This document shows positions 61,925 through 64,000 of a stretch of 64,000 bases of DNA, piece by piece. The stretch's first letter is position 1. Every line of letters starts with the position of its first letter. The stretch spans positions 1 through 64,000 of the forward strand of contig NZ_JACIAH010000019.1 in NCBI RefSeq assembly GCF_014194695.1, read 5' to 3'. This DNA is from Rhizobium sp. BK399. Its GTDB lineage: Bacteria > Pseudomonadota > Alphaproteobacteria > Rhizobiales > Rhizobiaceae. Below the pieces are notes generated by a model that worked only from the letters and a program-made list of their open reading frames with translations, did not search any database and was not told where the DNA came from. Made by a program: the position numbers and the translations under genes.

Positions 61925-62651
61925 AGCGGCGCGGACGACCGATATCATCTCCAGCGGCTGCTTGCTGAACGCTTGTGCCGTCCAAGACGCCAAGAGAGCA
62001 GAGAATTCGATTCGCTCCGTCCGCAGGTGCCGCATGCTATGGTCGCAAGCGGTGGCCACGCCGAGACGCGATGCATGGGTCGTCAGGACCTTGCTGACGA
62101 TCAAGACCTCCGCGCCGGCCTAAACGGGCCTCGCCGACCACGGGACAGCGGGCCCCTTGCTGGTCCCACCACGATATAGGCGGAACCGCAAAAAACTGAC
62201 GGTTATCACGGTTAGCACGGTGCGGCGATCATATCCTTCTTCCATGGCGACTTTGAATGTCGACCACCGCCTCACGAACCCAGGGCGGCTTCTCGGCGCC
62301 GGAGCTCGCTGCCTCGATCCAGGTCGCGATGGATGCGCTGGCCCCCGTGCACTGAAGCCGGCTCGGTAAGACACAGGCAGATTGTTTTGAATGCGGTCTT
62401 GCTCAGGTAAAACTGATGATCATCAAGGCCGGGAGCGTCCTCCCGGTTGGGTTGCAATCGTGCAGACGCCCGCTGCACGGCCCGGCCAGGCGATGCGCCG
62501 CCGCATCCTCCCCGAGCCTGGCCGGGCCTCCGCAGTGTCTGATTACGGACTCATTTGCAGCGCTTAAACGGGTGCATCTTGCCGTGAGAGCTTCGAGATG
62601 AAACAGGCACGACCGATCTGACCGGGCACACTTTTCTCCGCGCCGAGATCG
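61925..62651. other. Intergenic region with two inverted repeats
   Basis: No open frame here resembles a gene. CCGGGAG (62429-62435) and CTCCCGG (62440-62446) form a tight hairpin. GGCCCGGCCAGGC (62479-62491) and GCCTGGCCGGGCC (62516-62528) form a 13-base-pair perfect inverted repeat with a 24-base spacer. Neither has a T-run. They may be structured RNA or a repeat element. Confidence 0.6.
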
Positions 62652-63146
62652 TCAGTGCAGATATTTGCGGTCGGCCGCAGCCTGAACGATGAGGGATTTG
62701 TAGAGCAGGGCAAAGCCCTGCATCAAGCGCAAGTAGTCCTCGTGGCGCGAGGCGAAAGCATGGGCCATTTGCATCAGCTCTGGGTTGGTGCGTTCCATAT
62801 CACCAATCGCTCTGACCGTGAATGCTTCGACGCCCTCCTCATCGATGTCGCGCACCAGCGCGTCACGCGTCTGTGCCGTCACGCTCGGCAGGGCATGCAT
62901 GACTGAATGATCGTTGCCATCGGCGGATTGCAGGGTCAGCAGCTGGTAAAACATGCCGAAGCCGACCATGATCCGCGACGCGTCCCTGAAGTCGGATGCG
63001 CACTTGCGTGCCATCTCCAGAAACTCCGGGTTTTCCCGGGTCAGGCACGCCACGATCTCCTCCATGCATGCATCGGGACCCAAATCATCGAACTGCCTGG
63101 ACACGAATTCCCGGGTCAGTTCGGTCACGCGGGGAAGAAAGCTCAT
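62652..63146 (-). CDS. Hypothetical helical protein
   Basis: A 164-residue protein that looks all-helical: R-V-T-E-L-T-R-E-F-V, E-E-I-V-A-C-L-T-R-E-N-P-E-F-L-E-M-A-R and R-T-N-P-E-L-M-Q-M-A-H-A-F-A. The last two segments resemble each other (N-P-E-F-L-E-M-A and N-P-E-L-M-Q-M-A), so the protein may consist of two related halves. No family recognised; codon pattern and regularity support a real gene. Confidence 0.65.
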   Translation of the reverse strand: MSFLPRVTELTREFVSRQFDDLGPDACMEEIVACLTRENPEFLEMARKCASDFRDASRIMVGFGMFYQLLTLQSADGNDHSVMHALPSVTAQTRDALVRDIDEEGVEAFTVRAIGDMERTNPELMQMAHAFASRHEDYLRLMQGFALLYKSLIVQAAADRKYLH

Positions 63147-63429
63147 AGGCTACGTTGTCCTTGTGCATATAGTTGTTACAGCCAATGAAAATAGGCGAGG
63201 AGCCGGCGGAATCAAACTTACAAATCCGTAACGGCAAGGCCACGATGAACTGTTGGGTAGTATCGTTGGCGCCTCAAACGAGGGGGCAAAGTCAGACACC
63301 ATATTCTAGCGACCGAGCGGGAAGACTTTCCAGGCCTGTACAAAGCATAAGCAGTGAGGCGCGTGTGCATGAGCGTAGCGAGGATGATGTTGTGCTCGTG
63401 CGGACGACACCCGCACCGCAAATATGTGC

Positions 63430-64000
63430 TCATCCCGCCTGAGCAAGGCTCGCAAGAACTGAAAGCCGTACCGCTTGGCCGAGTTGACGCACGCCCAAAC
63501 GGTCCATCATGTCCGAGCGGTGAACCTCGACCGTGCGCACACTGATGCCGAGACTGAAGGCGATGACCTTGTTTGGCTGCCCGGCCACCAGTGCCTCGAG
63601 AACCTCTCGCTCGCGTGGACTGAGCGTATCGATCAGCAAGGCCGCCGCAGATATATCGTCGGCTCGACCCGTGGCCGCGCCGGTCTTCAGCGCCGACTCA
63701 ATCGCCGCTACCAGGACATCGTCACTGTAGGGCTTCTCAATGAAGTCGACTGCTCCCGCCTTCATCGCACGGACCGCAGTCTGCACGTCGCCTTGAGCGG
63801 TTATCACGATGACGGGCAAGTCCGGGTTTATCAGCAGAAGGCGAGCCCGAACCTCGAAGCCGTCCATCTCCGGCATGCGAAGATCCAGCAGAACACAGCC
63901 CATGGCCAAGTCGTCCGCAACGCCGAGGAATCCCGCGGGCGTGGCATACGAGACCACCCGGAAACCAACCGCCTCCAGTAGGCGCTCCAGCGACCGGCGG
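63430..64000 (-). CDS. FixJ-family response regulator (partial)
   Basis: The frame is open through the right edge, so the N-terminus (with the first acidic pocket residues) is missing. The visible receiver domain has V-L-L-D-L-R-M-P-E-M-D-G with the phospho-acceptor Asp, I-V-I-T-A-Q-G-D and F-I-E-K-P. The C-terminal LuxR-type helix-turn-helix has L-S-P-R-E-R-E-V-L-E-A-L-V-A-G and R-T-V-E-V-H-R. FixJ-type regulators activate target genes after phosphorylation by a sensor kinase, which is presumably outside the window. Confidence 0.88.
   Translation of the reverse strand, partial: RRSLERLLEAVGFRVVSYATPAGFLGVADDLAMGCVLLDLRMPEMDGFEVRARLLLINPDLPVIVITAQGDVQTAVRAMKAGAVDFIEKPYSDDVLVAAIESALKTGAATGRADDISAAALLIDTLSPREREVLEALVAGQPNKVIAFSLGISVRTVEVHRSDMMDRLGVRQLGQAVRLSVLASLAQAG

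Noticed and set aside
1..64000. CRISPR arrays
   Set aside because: No regularly spaced repeats with unique spacers were seen by eye anywhere in the window.
1..64000. rRNA genes or a replication origin (repABC)
   Set aside because: No conserved rRNA blocks and no RepA, RepB or RepC reading frames are present.

Overview
The window looks like an accessory replicon or genomic island of a Rhizobium-group alphaproteobacterium. The evidence is a PrsE-like secretion adaptor at the left edge, a biuret hydrolase gene that closely matches the enzyme I recall from Rhizobium leguminosarum, several small proteins of rhizobial type, high-GC coding sequence, and many insertion-sequence and pseudogene remnants. 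Assignments come from reading translated sequence and family knowledge; no database search was run.

Left part (1-10.8 kb): the tail of a type I secretion adaptor, then a graveyard (a kduD-like dehydrogenase split by an IS30-type transposase remnant, and a truncated RraA-like gene). Next is a divergent catabolic/uptake module. livG, livF, livH, livM-type ABC genes and an aldo/keto reductase-RidA fusion run leftward. A GntR regulator, a TIGR04076-type protein, a second aldo/keto reductase and a periplasmic binding protein run rightward. A perfect palindrome lies between the two arms. The substrate is not evident.

10.8-18.5 kb: a toxin-antitoxin-like zone with a Fic protein whose 5' end abuts a truncated IS630 transposase, a hipBA pair with a palindromic operator candidate, and a second Fic protein carrying an AbiEi-like N-terminal region. 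A gamma-glutamyltransferase remnant and a membrane-anchored hypothetical protein follow.

18.6-28.2 kb: a coherent leftward operon for biuret/triuret use: allophanate hydrolase, a cupin, a probable triuret hydrolase, a basic-membrane-protein-type ABC importer (ATPase, two permeases, Tat-exported binding protein) and biuret hydrolase. A divergent GntR regulator sits at its head.

28.7-34.9 kb: two paralogous peptide-type binding proteins without permeases, followed with ATGA overlaps by a two-TM CHASE3-like/HAMP/GAF/class III cyclase. This suggests a ligand-sensing cAMP module and is one of the two most novel-looking units here.

35-46 kb: a transketolase pseudogene, a class A penicillin-binding protein, several very small proteins, a cold-shock gene, remnants of IS66 and of GAF and MEDS sensor genes, and a hypothetical membrane protein.

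44.8-62 kb: a stress-tolerance block. It holds a cyclic-nucleotide-domain/thioredoxin-reductase-like fusion, a short UvrA paralogue, formaldehyde dehydrogenase, an aldo/keto reductase and a DJ-1/PfpI protein. It continues with decayed groES-groEL, a second cold-shock gene, a DUF6481/DnaK-tail chimera, grpE, cbpM and cbpA, three tandem Hsp20 genes, a triple-BON protein, a Kef-type antiporter and a small ABM-fold monooxygenase. The window ends in a hypothetical protein and a FixJ-type response regulator cut by the right edge.
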